Shown here: in pieces, positions 1-8,332 of the stretch
Layout of the letters: each line of letters opens with the position of its first letter
Position numbering within the stretch: position 1 is the stretch's first letter
Origin: Gemmatimonadota bacterium
GTDB lineage: Bacteria > Gemmatimonadota > Gemmatimonadetes > Gemmatimonadales > Gemmatimonadaceae
Assembly (NCBI GenBank): GCA_028287285.1
Contig: JAQBPY010000369.1
Location: forward strand, 1 to 62,298
DNA: 62,298 nt
Reading direction: 5' to 3'
Translations under genes and position numbers: made by a program
Notes under the pieces: model-generated
Told to the model about the DNA's origin: nothing
What the model saw: only the letters and a program-made list of their open reading frames with translations
Databases searched by the model: none

Positions 1-126
1 GAGTAATCGGCGTATATCAGCAGGATCAACCGTCGATGCTGCCTCGGGCCCACGTTGGTCCACGATCACGCACGACAAGGATGTGCAAACACTAGACACT
101 TGACACCAGCCCAGTCATATCAACGC

Positions 127-672
127 CTAACGTCTGGCAGTGCTGTCGCGGTGCACGACCGTGCGCTGGCGCCCATCGATGCGAAACGCCTGAACTTCCG
201 CCGCTCGGCCGCCTGAACCTGTTGTCGTTCGTTCCGACGTTGTCCGCCACCAGATCAGATCCTGCACGAGCGCGTCACCCACGAGCGTGATGCGATTCTC
301 GAACATCCGTTCACCAACCTGGAAGACGCTGATGAGCGCGCCTCCCATGAAGATCGCGTCGATCAGGATTCCGTTGCTCTCGTCCGTGACGTAGCGCCCC
401 GCGGCAACATCGATCACGCGCATGCGGTAGTCTTTCGCGCCCCTTGTCGTGTCGGCTGCGTACACCGTGTGCCACTTGTAGGCGATGGGCGACTCTTTCG
501 TGATCTCCAACGTGACCGGCACGGAAAGACGCAACGTGTCGGCCGCGCCGTAGGTGGCGAGGCTGCCTTTCCATTTGCCAACCCATGCATCAGGCGCAGC
601 ACCCTGCGCACCCACCTGAAATACGGCCGACGTGAGCATCAACGCCGCGAGTCGACTCATGCGTGGCATCAT
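127..672 (-). CDS. Hypothetical secreted protein
   Basis: This 181-residue protein is not recognised. It opens with a signal peptide (basic MMPRMSR, hydrophobic stretch, then a likely cut near VGAQG-AAP), so it is probably exported to the periplasm or beyond. The mature part starts with a WVGKWKGSL segment and continues as alternating short strands, which looks like a small beta-rich domain of the lipocalin or DUF1579-like kind. That comparison is a guess from texture, not a family match. The start at 672 lies immediately before the stop of the upstream gene (673-675), so the two genes are probably co-transcribed. A second in-frame ATG lies at 669. There are no catalytic motifs I can name. 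Confidence 0.7.
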   Translation of the reverse strand: MMPRMSRLAALMLTSAVFQVGAQGAAPDAWVGKWKGSLATYGAADTLRLSVPVTLEITKESPIAYKWHTVYAADTTRGAKDYRMRVIDVAAGRYVTDESNGILIDAIFMGGALISVFQVGERMFENRITLVGDALVQDLIWWRTTSERTTTGSGGRAAEVQAFRIDGRQRTVVHRDSTARR

Positions 673-1479
673 CTAACGTTGACGTCCTCCAACGGCGGCG
701 GCAAGCATGCTCAGGAGCGAGGGCGGACGTCCGGCCTCGCCTCGCTCGAGCCGGTCGAGCACCTGCTCGAGTGCAAGCTGGGCGCGTGCGACACTCGCGC
801 GATGTGAGGCACGCATGGACATGAAGGCACCTGGGGCGAGCAGCGCGACGGGCGCTACCGCCGCGAGCAAGGCAAAATGCAGTGCCACGAGGACGCCGCC
901 CGCGACGAGTCCCAGCCCCGTGAACGCGACATTCTGTTGCGCCATGAGCGCGCGGTAGCCGCCCAGATGCGCGTCGAGCCGAACGACGACCCTGCCCTCG
1001 TCGATGGCAATGGCGGTGGCGCTCACCGTCGTGGCCCGCACCAACGCGTGTCCGCGTCCGCTCACTGCTCGCCGAACCTGGCCAACGAGACCCGTGCGGG
1101 CTTCCCATACGATTCGTTCGCCAAAGTACCGCTGGGGAATGAGTGATTCCTCGCGCTGCATCCAGTCGTCGAGCGCCTTGAGCACCTGCGCCGGTGTTCC
1201 TCGTACCGTTCGCTGGGCGCTCGCTCCGGCACTTCCATATAAGCCGGCGAGCAGGCCACGCTCATCGACAACCGCGACGCGGGTCTTCTCCTCGGCGAGC
1301 GCCTGCCGCAGGTTGAGGGGATCAAGGCCCACTTCCTTCGCGAGTGCCAGGAGCTGCGCTTCGCTGAGCCGTCCCTCGGGATCGGCCGACGTGCTCGCCT
1401 GAAGCTCGAGCGCCCGGGCGAGGATTCGATCGACGGCAGCGCGGTCGACCGTGACCGGCGGCGTGGGAGAGTCGGGCAT
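673..1479 (-). CDS. Hypothetical membrane protein with two transmembrane helices
   Basis: The protein is 268 residues and the family is not recognised. Residues 10-67 form a helical segment that resembles a small helix-turn-helix or EF-type module (GRLSEAQLLALAKEVGLDP). Residues 90-170 are mixed alpha/beta. Residues 186-203 and 204-220 form two back-to-back membrane helices, followed by a cytoplasmic-looking helix (ARAQLALEQVLDRLERGE). An open frame runs further upstream to 1800 but overlaps the divergent threonine dehydratase, so I chose the ATG at 1479 (MPDSPTPPVTV). This leaves an 85-bp divergent promoter region before the dehydratase at 1565. The role is unknown. A membrane sensor or assembly factor would fit the layout, but nothing proves it. 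Confidence 0.7.
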   Translation of the reverse strand: MPDSPTPPVTVDRAAVDRILARALELQASTSADPEGRLSEAQLLALAKEVGLDPLNLRQALAEEKTRVAVVDERGLLAGLYGSAGASAQRTVRGTPAQVLKALDDWMQREESLIPQRYFGERIVWEARTGLVGQVRRAVSGRGHALVRATTVSATAIAIDEGRVVVRLDAHLGGYRALMAQQNVAFTGLGLVAGGVLVALHFALLAAVAPVALLAPGAFMSMRASHRASVARAQLALEQVLDRLERGEAGRPPSLLSMLAAAVGGRQR

Positions 1480-1564
1480 GCACGAAAGATAGTGGGGAAA
1501 GCCAACGGTCAGGGCGGCAATGCACGCACTTCCATACACCGAACCGGCCCTGTAGCATCCCGCC

Positions 1565-2518
1565 ATGGTAAATCTCGACGAAATCCGGGCAGCCGCGGGG
1601 CGCATCGCGGGCCGAGTGCATCGAACGCCAGTCATGAGCTCGGCCACCCTCGCGCAGCACAGCGGCGTGGCGAGGTTCGACCTCAAGTGCGAGAGCTTCC
1701 AGAAGACCGGATCGTTCAAGGTGCGCGGAGTGCTCAACAAGTTGAGCCAGCTCAGCGACGCGGAGCGCGCACGCGGTGTCGTGAGCGTGTCGGCAGGCAA
1801 TCACGCGCAGGCACTGGCGTGGGGCGCACGCGCCGCGGGGGTACGATGCACGGTGGTGATGCCCGAGGTCGCATCGCGCACCAAGGTGGATGCCAGCCGC
1901 GGATACGGTGCGGAAGTAATTCAGGTTGGCGACGGCGCCGCGGCCTTCGCAAAGGCGCGGGAGCTCGCCGAGCAGCACGGTTTTCTGTTCGTCCATCCCT
2001 TCGACGACGATCAGGTCATCGCCGGTGCCGGGACCGCCGGCCTCGAGCTCATCCAACAGACTGGCGCACCAGACGTGGTGGTGGTGCCGGTGGGCGGTGG
2101 TGGACTGATTGCCGGCGTGGCGATCGCCGTCAAGGAATCGTCGCCCACCACTCGCGTGATCGGGGTGGAGCCCGCGGGTGCCACGGTGATGCGTCAAAGC
2201 CTCGCCGCTGGCCGTGCGCTCCATGTCGCCCCCGGGAAAACCATCGCCGACGGACTCGCGGCGCCAATGGCGGGCGAGCGCAACTTCGAGGTGGTGAAGC
2301 GTTATGTCGACGACATGGTGGTGGTGAGCGACGACGACATTGCCGAAGCGATGGGCATCCTGTTATCGCGCTGTAAACTACTCGCCGAAGGCGGAGGGGC
2401 GGCCGCTACGGCCGCCATGATCACAGGAAAAATTGCACTCCGGTCCACCGATCACGTCGTGGCGCTGTTAAGCGGCGGCAACGTCGACCTCCAGCGTCTC
2501 GTGCAGGCGGTTGGCTGA
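1565..2518 (+). CDS. Threonine/serine dehydratase (PLP fold type II)
   Basis: This is a 317-residue pyridoxal-phosphate enzyme of the serine/threonine dehydratase family, which deaminates threonine to 2-oxobutyrate or serine to pyruvate. The PLP lysine is K52 in KTGSFKVRG, the substrate loop is SAGNHAQA near residue 77, and the phosphate-binding glycine loop PVGGGGLIAG is near residue 177. The length matches the short, catabolic-type enzymes that lack the C-terminal ACT-like regulatory domain of biosynthetic IlvA, so isoleucine feedback control is not expected. A serine or threo-3-hydroxyaspartate specificity cannot be excluded from sequence alone. The start ATG at 1565 aligns with the family N-terminus. 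The gene is monocistronic: its stop is one base from the end of the convergent lipoprotein gene. Confidence 0.9.
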   Translation: MVNLDEIRAAAGRIAGRVHRTPVMSSATLAQHSGVARFDLKCESFQKTGSFKVRGVLNKLSQLSDAERARGVVSVSAGNHAQALAWGARAAGVRCTVVMPEVASRTKVDASRGYGAEVIQVGDGAAAFAKARELAEQHGFLFVHPFDDDQVIAGAGTAGLELIQQTGAPDVVVVPVGGGGLIAGVAIAVKESSPTTRVIGVEPAGATVMRQSLAAGRALHVAPGKTIADGLAAPMAGERNFEVVKRYVDDMVVVSDDDIAEAMGILLSRCKLLAEGGGAAATAAMITGKIALRSTDHVVALLSGGNVDLQRLVQAVG

Positions 2519-2519
2519 T

Positions 2520-3647
2520 TCAGATTCCGCCAAGGATCACGTCCAGCTGCCGGATGATCGTGTCACGCATGGCATCCGTGATGGGAAATGCCGCGGCGAA
2601 CGCATCGCGCGGATTCGTCGGTGATGCCTTGCCCGCCTGCAGCAGGTAGAAGCGCATGTAGCCGTTGACCGCCAGCGGCACCGTTCGCTCCAGGAGAAGC
2701 GCGCCAGCACGAACCGCGGCGGGCTGCTCGTACCGGGCCGTGCCGCCCGAGCGCTGGTCTGCCGGCGTGGTGTTGTCGGCAATGGCCTGGCTCGCGATCA
2801 CCCCCATGATCTCGTGCGCCATCACGTACAGGATGCTCTCCGATTCGGCTGCCGATTCCGGCATTGGTCCGGCTACGGCGTGCTCGGCGTCATAGTGAAC
2901 GGTGCGGCCCTCGCCTCCCAATGGAAAAGAGAGGTACAGATCGCCGTTCTGCTGCTGGGTGTTGTTCAGGAAACGCTGAAGCGCCGGCCGCCACTGGCGC
3001 TGCCACAGCGAATCGGCGTGACCGATCACCGCCGCACGCGAAGCGCTCTCCGACGTCCAGTAGCCGTGATGGAACTTGATGCTCTCGTCGTCCACGGACG
3101 CGGTGAACAGCCGCAGCCACTCACGATCCGCCGCCGTGGGGAAGGCGCTGCCGAGCACACCAAAATTTGCGCGGGTGATCTGGTCGGCCCTGCTTCCCGG
3201 ATCGCCGTTCGAGCGAACGAACAGATCGATCATTCCGCGCATCTGCTCCCACGATGTGTAGTACATGGGCAGGAACTGCCCGTTCGTGGACAGCGAAGGC
3301 TCCACTGCAATGCGTGCGAGCAATTGTGCGCGATTGGTGTCGATCAGCGACGTGACGCCGCGCTGCCTGCGCACGCCATTGACGCGATTTGCGTATCCAC
3401 GCCGAAAATACGGTATGAGGGTGGTGTCCTGCGTGATGAGCGCGTACGAATGCAGCCAGAGATCGATGTGCTCACGGGTCTTGGCCGGCCATACTGCCTG
3501 TATGAGCGGCGGGTTGGCCATGGGCATGCGGCCGGAGCCTACATCGTGCGCCGGCGTTTGCGTCGTGCCTTGCACGACGGAGGGCGTGCAGGCCGGAACG
3601 AGTCCGGCGAGCGCCACGCAGAGCATGCAATTCCGCACCGTCATCAT
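2520..3647 (-). CDS. Hypothetical lipoprotein
   Basis: The protein is 375 residues with a lipoprotein signal (hydrophobic CMLCVALAGL, then lipobox LVPAC), so it should be lipid-anchored in the inner or outer membrane. The rest is not recognised. It contains the segment YVMAHEIMG, but this is not an HExxH zinc site and I draw no enzymatic conclusion from it. The frame extends upstream, but the start at 3647 overlaps the upstream zinc-ribbon gene by ATGA and has a GGGAGAG ribosome site just before it. A second ATG lies at 3644. It is the last gene of the minus-strand operon that begins with the GHMP kinase, and its end abuts the convergent dehydratase gene. Confidence 0.75.
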   Translation of the reverse strand: MMTVRNCMLCVALAGLVPACTPSVVQGTTQTPAHDVGSGRMPMANPPLIQAVWPAKTREHIDLWLHSYALITQDTTLIPYFRRGYANRVNGVRRQRGVTSLIDTNRAQLLARIAVEPSLSTNGQFLPMYYTSWEQMRGMIDLFVRSNGDPGSRADQITRANFGVLGSAFPTAADREWLRLFTASVDDESIKFHHGYWTSESASRAAVIGHADSLWQRQWRPALQRFLNNTQQQNGDLYLSFPLGGEGRTVHYDAEHAVAGPMPESAAESESILYVMAHEIMGVIASQAIADNTTPADQRSGGTARYEQPAAVRAGALLLERTVPLAVNGYMRFYLLQAGKASPTNPRDAFAAAFPITDAMRDTIIRQLDVILGGI

Positions 3648-4300
3648 TTCTCTCCCGCTCCGCGGCCGCACGTCGCACAGAATTTCCAACCGCTTTCGAG
3701 CTCGCTGCCACAGGCGGGACAGTTCACGACCGTGAGATCCTGGCCGCAATGCGGGCAGAAGCTGATGGGCCGGCCGGCGGGAAGTGCGCCCTTGCAGTAG
3801 CGGCATGCTTCGCCAGTCGCGGCGATCGTGACCGGACGTGGATCACGACGCGTGATGTCGCCCGCCGGCGCGCCCATGGCTGACGTCGACGGCCGCATCG
3901 CCGGAGTGGCCGCCGCCCCGTCGAGCCGCTGAAGCGGCTCCGGCGCCAACGCAATGTGCGTCGCCGCAAAATCCCTGAGGCGTGCCGTGTCAGGTGTTGC
4001 CGACGACAATTCGGCGCTCAATACGTCGCGCATCTTGTCGTCGAGCACGAGATATCCATGCGCTCCCGACAACAGGGAAAGCAGGGCAAGCTCATAATCG
4101 CGGTTGGTCTCGAAACCGAGTTCTCGGCGGTGCAGCCGGTACGGGATCACGTTCTGGACCAGCTCACCCACCTCGAACGGCTGGGTGAGATACTGCGGGT
4201 AGCTCGCACGAAGCGTCTTCACGAGCTGCCGGTATACCCGTTCCACATCATCCATCACGTTCTCCCGTTGAGCCTGGACCCCGACCTTCTCGAGCGCCAT
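3644..4300 (-). CDS. Double zinc-ribbon protein
   Basis: This 218-residue protein ends in a double zinc ribbon. The pairs CRYC (166-169), CPHC (182-185), CPAC (194-197) and CATC (208-211) form two treble CxxC pairs like those of DZR/zinc-ribbon_2 proteins. Residues 16-125 form an alpha-helical domain with no match I recognise, and a low-complexity Pro/Ala linker (125-160) joins the two. It is probably cytoplasmic and involved in protein or nucleic-acid contacts, but the function is unknown. The start is uncertain: the ATG at 4300 has GGAG nine bases upstream, while an in-frame ATG at 4255 (MDDVERVYR) has GGGAG six bases upstream and is equally plausible. It overlaps the downstream lipoprotein gene by four bases. 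Confidence 0.75.
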   Translation of the reverse strand: MALEKVGVQAQRENVMDDVERVYRQLVKTLRASYPQYLTQPFEVGELVQNVIPYRLHRRELGFETNRDYELALLSLLSGAHGYLVLDDKMRDVLSAELSSATPDTARLRDFAATHIALAPEPLQRLDGAAATPAMRPSTSAMGAPAGDITRRDPRPVTIAATGEACRYCKGALPAGRPISFCPHCGQDLTVVNCPACGSELESGWKFCATCGRGAGEK

Positions 4301-4333
4301 GGCTTCACGCTCCGATGTGCTCGCTTGAGGAGG

Positions 4334-4975
4334 TCAGACGGTGATCGCTGGCCGGATCACCGGCAATGCGCGTGTTGCAACAAACGGGCGCCCGGCCGGG
4401 AAGGGCGCCGGATCCACCCGGAGCCGCTTTTTCGTCCGCTGCGTCTCGAGCCATGCATCAAACTCGGAGGTGCGCGCTCCTGTCGACGTCGACTGTTCCC
4501 TGGCGGCAGCCACAGCGAGGTCATTCGCGAATTCATTCTGCGGGTGGCCGGCGTGGCCCTTTACCCATTGCCACTGGATGCGGTGCGGGCGTGCTGCTTC
4601 GATCAGTTCTTGCCACAACGGCAGGTTCTCGATTTCGCCACCAGACCGGCGCCAGCCTCGGCTCGCCCAGCCAAAAATCCATTCAGTCATGCCCTTCACG
4701 AGATACTGTGAATCGCTCGTGAAGAGCACACGAAAACGTCCGCCCTTTTTGCCGATGACGTTGAACGCCTCGATGGCGCTGCGAAGCGCCATGCGGTTGT
4801 TCGTGGTGGACGGCTCCGAGATCCAGTAGTCCCAGCGCGTGAGGCGGTCCGTTGCCGCGTTCATGTACTCGATCACCCCCGCCGCGCCACCGGGGCTGTC
4901 GCCCTCGCGGCCGTTTCCAAGACACGACTCATCCGCGTAGATGGCGATGAGCGGCAATTCCTCCACGCCGCTCAC
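4334..4975 (-). CDS. rnhA: Ribonuclease HI-like protein with altered active site
   Basis: The 213 residues align along their length with RNase HI, which cuts the RNA strand of RNA-DNA hybrids. Recognisable blocks are YADESCLGN (13-21), TTNNRMALRSAIE (57-69), FTSDSQYLVKG (86-95), WVKGHAGHPQNE (137-148) and NDLA (151-154). Three carboxylates are in place (D15, D88, D152) and so is the catalytic-loop histidine H141. The usual glutamate of NNRMEL is alanine here (A63), while an extra glutamate follows the first aspartate (D15-E16). A tail of about 50 residues after the fold has no match. The GTG start overlaps the stop of the 77-residue gene upstream (GTGA). Activity may depend on a relocated acidic residue or on manganese; that is inference. 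Confidence 0.85.
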   Translation of the reverse strand: MSGVEELPLIAIYADESCLGNGREGDSPGGAAGVIEYMNAATDRLTRWDYWISEPSTTNNRMALRSAIEAFNVIGKKGGRFRVLFTSDSQYLVKGMTEWIFGWASRGWRRSGGEIENLPLWQELIEAARPHRIQWQWVKGHAGHPQNEFANDLAVAAAREQSTSTGARTSEFDAWLETQRTKKRLRVDPAPFPAGRPFVATRALPVIRPAITV

Positions 4976-5205
4976 CCCACCACCTCGATGCCGTCGAGCT
5001 CGTCGATGAAGAGCGAGAACGCGTCACCCGTGGTGGGATGATGTGCCTCCAGGACTTCACGGCCGCCCGTGATGTGCAAACGATCCACGATGATCATGTA
5101 CTCGGTGCCGCGCCGGTAAACCGCCAATCGCCGGCGGTCGGCGATGGCGCGCTCGAGCGCGTCGTACTGCGTGGGCGTGAGCTGCGTGACCTTGTGACGA
5201 GGCAT
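4972..5205 (-). CDS. Small conserved-looking protein of 77 residues
   Basis: This is a 77-residue protein of unknown function. It has a basic helical N-terminus (MPRHKVTQLTPTQYDALERAI) followed by strands with the pattern EYMIIVDRLHITGGREVLEAHH and an acidic end (FIDELDGIEVVG). It lacks a signal peptide and membrane segments, so it is cytoplasmic. It lies between the M20 peptidase gene (9-base gap) and the RNase H gene, whose GTG start overlaps its stop. The tight spacing makes it a genuine operon member rather than a chance frame. I see no motif that gives a function. Confidence 0.65.
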   Translation of the reverse strand: MPRHKVTQLTPTQYDALERAIADRRRLAVYRRGTEYMIIVDRLHITGGREVLEAHHPTTGDAFSLFIDELDGIEVVG

Positions 5206-5214
5206 CGAGATGAT

Positions 5215-6369
5215 TCAGGAGCACCAGGTGAGGGCGAACGATTCGAGCACGTCCGTCGCGCGGTCGATCTCGCTCAGCGGAATGTACTCCTCCGCCGCAT
5301 GGGCGAGGGAGATGTCTCCCGGCCCATAGCACACGGCGGGAATACCAGCGTCGTTCAGGAGTGCGGCATCCGTCCACGCCGACATGCCTTCCACGCGAGT
5401 GCTGTCGCCGCTGCTCTCGATGGCCTGGGCGAGACCACGCACGAGCGGCGAGTCCACCGCTACATCACTTGGCCCCTGCGTCACGAGCAGCTTCACGCTC
5501 GCCGCAAAGGACGGCCGCCTCGCGCGCACGGCGGTGCATGCGCGCTCGACTTCGGCGACGATGTGCGCCGTCAGCTCCGAGGGAATGGTGCGACGCTCCA
5601 GCTTGAGCACGCAGCGATCAGGATACGTCGACATACCGATGCCGCCTTCGATCATCGAGGCGTGCAGTGAACCGCGACCGAGCAATGGATGCGTCAAACG
5701 CGGCAGCTCTTCCGCATCGATGCGATCGAGCTCGGCGAGCAGCAGACCTGCATGACGAATCGCATCCACGCCGATGTCCCAGCGGCTCCCATGCGCCGCT
5801 CGGCCAATGACCTCGACCTCGAGCCACACGAACCCCCGATGCGCCGGCATGATGGCAAGACGGGTCGGCTCCGTCACGACCGCCGCATCGGCACGTACGC
5901 TGCGGGCGAGCAGCGCCTTCGTGCCAATGCTGTCGTACTCTTCATCGGCCACGGCGGCAATGATGATCTCGCCCCCCACATCCTGTTGCGCCGCGCGCCA
6001 CGCTGCCGCGCACATTGCGGCGATGCCACCCTTCATGTCAGCCGAGCCGCGTCCATACAGGCGGCCGTCACGCTCGTCGGGCACAAAGGGCGAGTGAATC
6101 ATTCCCTCGGTTCCCACCACGTCGAGGTGACCGTTGAACATGAGCGAGCGCCCGCTGCCGCTGCCGATGCGCGCAACCAGATTCGGACGTCCGGGTGCCG
6201 CCTCGTGCAGCTCGGTGCGAAAGCCCCACGCATCGAGCACGTCGCGAAGGTAAACGGCGCACGCCTGCTCGCCGGGCGCGTCGCGAACCAGCGTGGGATT
6301 TCGCGAGTCGATCCGGACGAGTGCGCGTGCAAGTGCGCGCGCATCGCCGGCCGTGATGGTGTCTGTCAT
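5215..6369 (-). CDS. M20 family metallopeptidase (ArgE/DapE-type deacylase)
   Basis: This 384-residue enzyme belongs to the M20 zinc hydrolases, which include acetylornithine deacetylase and succinyl-diaminopimelate desuccinylase. Metal-site motifs are visible in order: the first His and Asp in MFNGHLDVVG, the bridging Asp in RGSADMKGG, and the catalytic Glu pair in AVADEEYDSIG. The C-terminal part has the SAWTDAALL and VCYGPGD segments typical of the family. The frame extends upstream, but the ATG at 6369 overlaps the end of the GHMP kinase gene by ATGA, which fixes the start. The exact substrate cannot be read from sequence: arginine or lysine pathway deacylation and dipeptide hydrolysis are all possible. 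It lies in the minus-strand operon 7310-2520. Confidence 0.88.
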   Translation of the reverse strand: MTDTITAGDARALARALVRIDSRNPTLVRDAPGEQACAVYLRDVLDAWGFRTELHEAAPGRPNLVARIGSGSGRSLMFNGHLDVVGTEGMIHSPFVPDERDGRLYGRGSADMKGGIAAMCAAAWRAAQQDVGGEIIIAAVADEEYDSIGTKALLARSVRADAAVVTEPTRLAIMPAHRGFVWLEVEVIGRAAHGSRWDIGVDAIRHAGLLLAELDRIDAEELPRLTHPLLGRGSLHASMIEGGIGMSTYPDRCVLKLERRTIPSELTAHIVAEVERACTAVRARRPSFAASVKLLVTQGPSDVAVDSPLVRGLAQAIESSGDSTRVEGMSAWTDAALLNDAGIPAVCYGPGDISLAHAAEEYIPLSEIDRATDVLESFALTWCS

Positions 6370-7310
6370 TCGTCGTCCATCCGGGCGATCACCGCGAACC
6401 CCGTGGTGTCGATCGCAAAGGTGATGCGCTCGCCCAGTGGAGTGAGCGCCTGCACAAGCTCGTCGTCTCGCCCTGCCGCGGCAATTGCCAGCACGCACCC
6501 ACCTCCCGATGCGCCCAGTGCCTTGGTACCGAGGGCGCCAGCGCGGGCCGCAACGCTGGTGATGGCGTCGATGGCGGGAGTGGTGATGGATGGATGCAGC
6601 ATGCGCTGGTGTGTCCAGTGTTCGCCCACGAGTGCGCCAACCGTGTCGAGGTCTTCACGTGCGAGGGCTGCTGCCATTTCAATGGCGAGCGACTTCATGC
6701 GGGCGAGTGCGTTCACCACGCGCGGTGCACCCGCGACGTAGTCGTGCCTGACGGCGTTGATCGTGTCGCCGGAGATGCGCGACTCGCCGGTGTAGACGAG
6801 CACGGCACGTTGCGCGAATGCGGCGCGAAAGGCGGCGCTCAGCGGAACTCCTTCGACGCCCACGTCGCTCTCGAAGGTGAGGAGCAACGCGCCGCCAAAC
6901 GCGGCGGCATAGTGATCCTGATACCCGCCGGCGATGCCCAGCCCTTCCACCTCTGTTGTTCGGCTGAGCGCTGCAAGCGCATATGGCTCCAGGGGAGCAC
7001 CGGCCAGCTCGGCGAGCGAGCCAGCGAGCGCGACACCGGCCGCCGATGATCCACCCAGTCCGGCACCAACGGGAAAATCGCTCGTGACCGCACCATTGAC
7101 GTCTGACATTCCCGAGTACTTCAGTGCCGCCCGTACGAGACGGTCGGTGCCGTGTGTCTGGCCGCCCCGTGATACGCGCGCTGTGGCGTAGCGGGTGATG
7201 GCGATGTTGCAGACGACCCCGCCTTCGCGCTCCGGGTAGGGCGGCACGTCTGTCCAGCCACCACCCAGGTCGAGTCGCGTTGGCGCCCGTGCGACAATCG
7301 CGCGCGTCAT
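6366..7310 (-). CDS. GHMP-family sugar kinase (heptose 7-phosphate or fucose kinase-like)
   Basis: This is a 314-residue GHMP kinase, an ATP-dependent small-molecule kinase. The N-terminal motif RAPTRLDLGGGWTDVPPY is typical of the D-glycero-D-manno-heptose 7-phosphate kinase and fucokinase branch. The ATP loop is VGAGLGGSSAAG (motif 2) and the C-terminal glycine motif is GASGGGCVLA (motif 3). Heptose, fucose and related sugars are all possible substrates, so I give no gene symbol. It is the first gene of the minus-strand operon, with its stop overlapping the M20 gene start. Upstream, 54 bases separate it from the phasin-like gene, including a small hairpin (7342-7360), so it may be transcribed with that gene or from its own promoter. 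Confidence 0.87.
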   Translation of the reverse strand: MTRAIVARAPTRLDLGGGWTDVPPYPEREGGVVCNIAITRYATARVSRGGQTHGTDRLVRAALKYSGMSDVNGAVTSDFPVGAGLGGSSAAGVALAGSLAELAGAPLEPYALAALSRTTEVEGLGIAGGYQDHYAAAFGGALLLTFESDVGVEGVPLSAAFRAAFAQRAVLVYTGESRISGDTINAVRHDYVAGAPRVVNALARMKSLAIEMAAALAREDLDTVGALVGEHWTHQRMLHPSITTPAIDAITSVAARAGALGTKALGASGGGCVLAIAAAGRDDELVQALTPLGERITFAIDTTGFAVIARMDDE

Positions 7311-7341
7311 GACGACGCGCGCGATTGGGGACCCGCAAGGA

Positions 7342-7360
7342 ATGCGGCAATGCGCCGCAT
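7342..7360 (-). terminator. Small hairpin between the phasin-like and GHMP kinase genes
   Basis: The arms ATGCGGC and GCCGCAT form a perfect 7-bp stem with a 5-base loop, just after the stop of the phasin-like gene on the minus strand. No T-run follows, so this is at best a weak terminator or an RNA-processing element. Confidence 0.3.
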
Positions 7361-7364
7361 GAGG

Positions 7365-8087
7365 CTACTTCTTCTTCTTGGCCGGAGCCTTGGCGGCAGA
7401 CTTGGCCGGTGTGGCCTTGGCGGGCGCCGGCTTGGCAGCTGCCTTGGCTGGAGCCTTTGCCGCAGGCTTGGCGGCAGGTTTGGCAGCAGTCTTGGCCGGT
7501 GCCGCAGCTTTCGCAGCCGGCTTTGCCGGTGCGGCAGCGGGCTTTGCGGCGGGTGCCGGAGCGGCGGCCACTGGTTCCTCGACGGGCGCCGGCGTCGGTG
7601 GCTTCACCACGGGGCGGGGGCCACCGGTACGAAGCGAGAATGCGCCAGGCCGTTGCGGAGGGGCAATGAGCATGGCGGCCGCATTGGCGGCATCACGCGC
7701 GGCCTTGTCGACGGCTGCCTTGTCGGCGGCGATCTTGGAGGCGGTGGGGCGGCCCTTTTCGCTCGCCGGCTTCTTGCCGTGGGCTTCTTCGGCTTCCCGG
7801 ATGAGCTTGTCGGCCTCTTCCTGCGTCATCTGGCCGCGGCGTACCATGTATTGCACGAGATCGCGGGCGCTTTCGATCGCAAAGCCGGCGAGCCCGGCGG
7901 CGGCACTGATGACATCCTTCATCGCGGATGACACCTTGCTGCCGGCCTCCTGACTGATCAACTGCGCACGCTCGGCCATTTCGGCGACTGTATCGCGCAT
8001 GTCGGCGCCGCGGTGGCCGGGGCCACGACGCGGGGCTGGTGCGGCAGGGGCTGGTGCCTGTTCCTCGTCCATCTCCTTTTCCGACAT
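7365..8087 (-). CDS. Phasin-like protein with histone H1-like lysine/alanine tail
   Basis: The protein is 240 residues in two parts. Residues 20-105 are helical and contain DLVQYMVRRGQMTQEEADKL, a pattern seen in proteins annotated as polyhydroxyalkanoate-synthesis regulator phasins. Residues 140-240 are a low-complexity KPAAKPAAKAPAK-type tail ending in KKKK, like histone H1 and the tail of PhaF. In PhaF the N-terminal part binds granules and the tail binds DNA; whether that holds here is inference. A plain H1-like nucleoid protein is the alternative. I chose the ATG at 8087 (MSEKEMDEEQ) because further upstream the frame only offers a TTG at 8204. No clear ribosome site precedes 8087. An AGGAGG core lies about 50 bases upstream without a usable start codon. 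Confidence 0.75.
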   Translation of the reverse strand: MSEKEMDEEQAPAPAAPAPRRGPGHRGADMRDTVAEMAERAQLISQEAGSKVSSAMKDVISAAAGLAGFAIESARDLVQYMVRRGQMTQEEADKLIREAEEAHGKKPASEKGRPTASKIAADKAAVDKAARDAANAAAMLIAPPQRPGAFSLRTGGPRPVVKPPTPAPVEEPVAAAPAPAAKPAAAPAKPAAKAAAPAKTAAKPAAKPAAKAPAKAAAKPAPAKATPAKSAAKAPAKKKK

Positions 8088-8332
8088 GGCGCGGTCCGAT
8101 TCCGGCTCGGGGGAGGGACTCCCCGTTAAATTGAAGACCTCCTGGGGACCTCCGCAGCGACGGTCCGGGGTCTGATTTATCGGGCCAAGTATATGATTTT
8201 TCAACAGCTACGCAAGCTTTACTGACACTTCGCGCGAAGCAATTTACACTTGATTTAACGCCGTTTCGAGTGAGGAGCACGTCTTGTCTGCTCTATCACG
8301 ATTACTTTTTAAAGACATTATAGCGACAGCAT

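Noticed and set aside
8131..8146. Strong AGGAGG core as the ribosome site of the phasin-like gene
   Set aside because: No ATG, GTG or TTG follows at a suitable distance on the minus strand, so it does not set the start.
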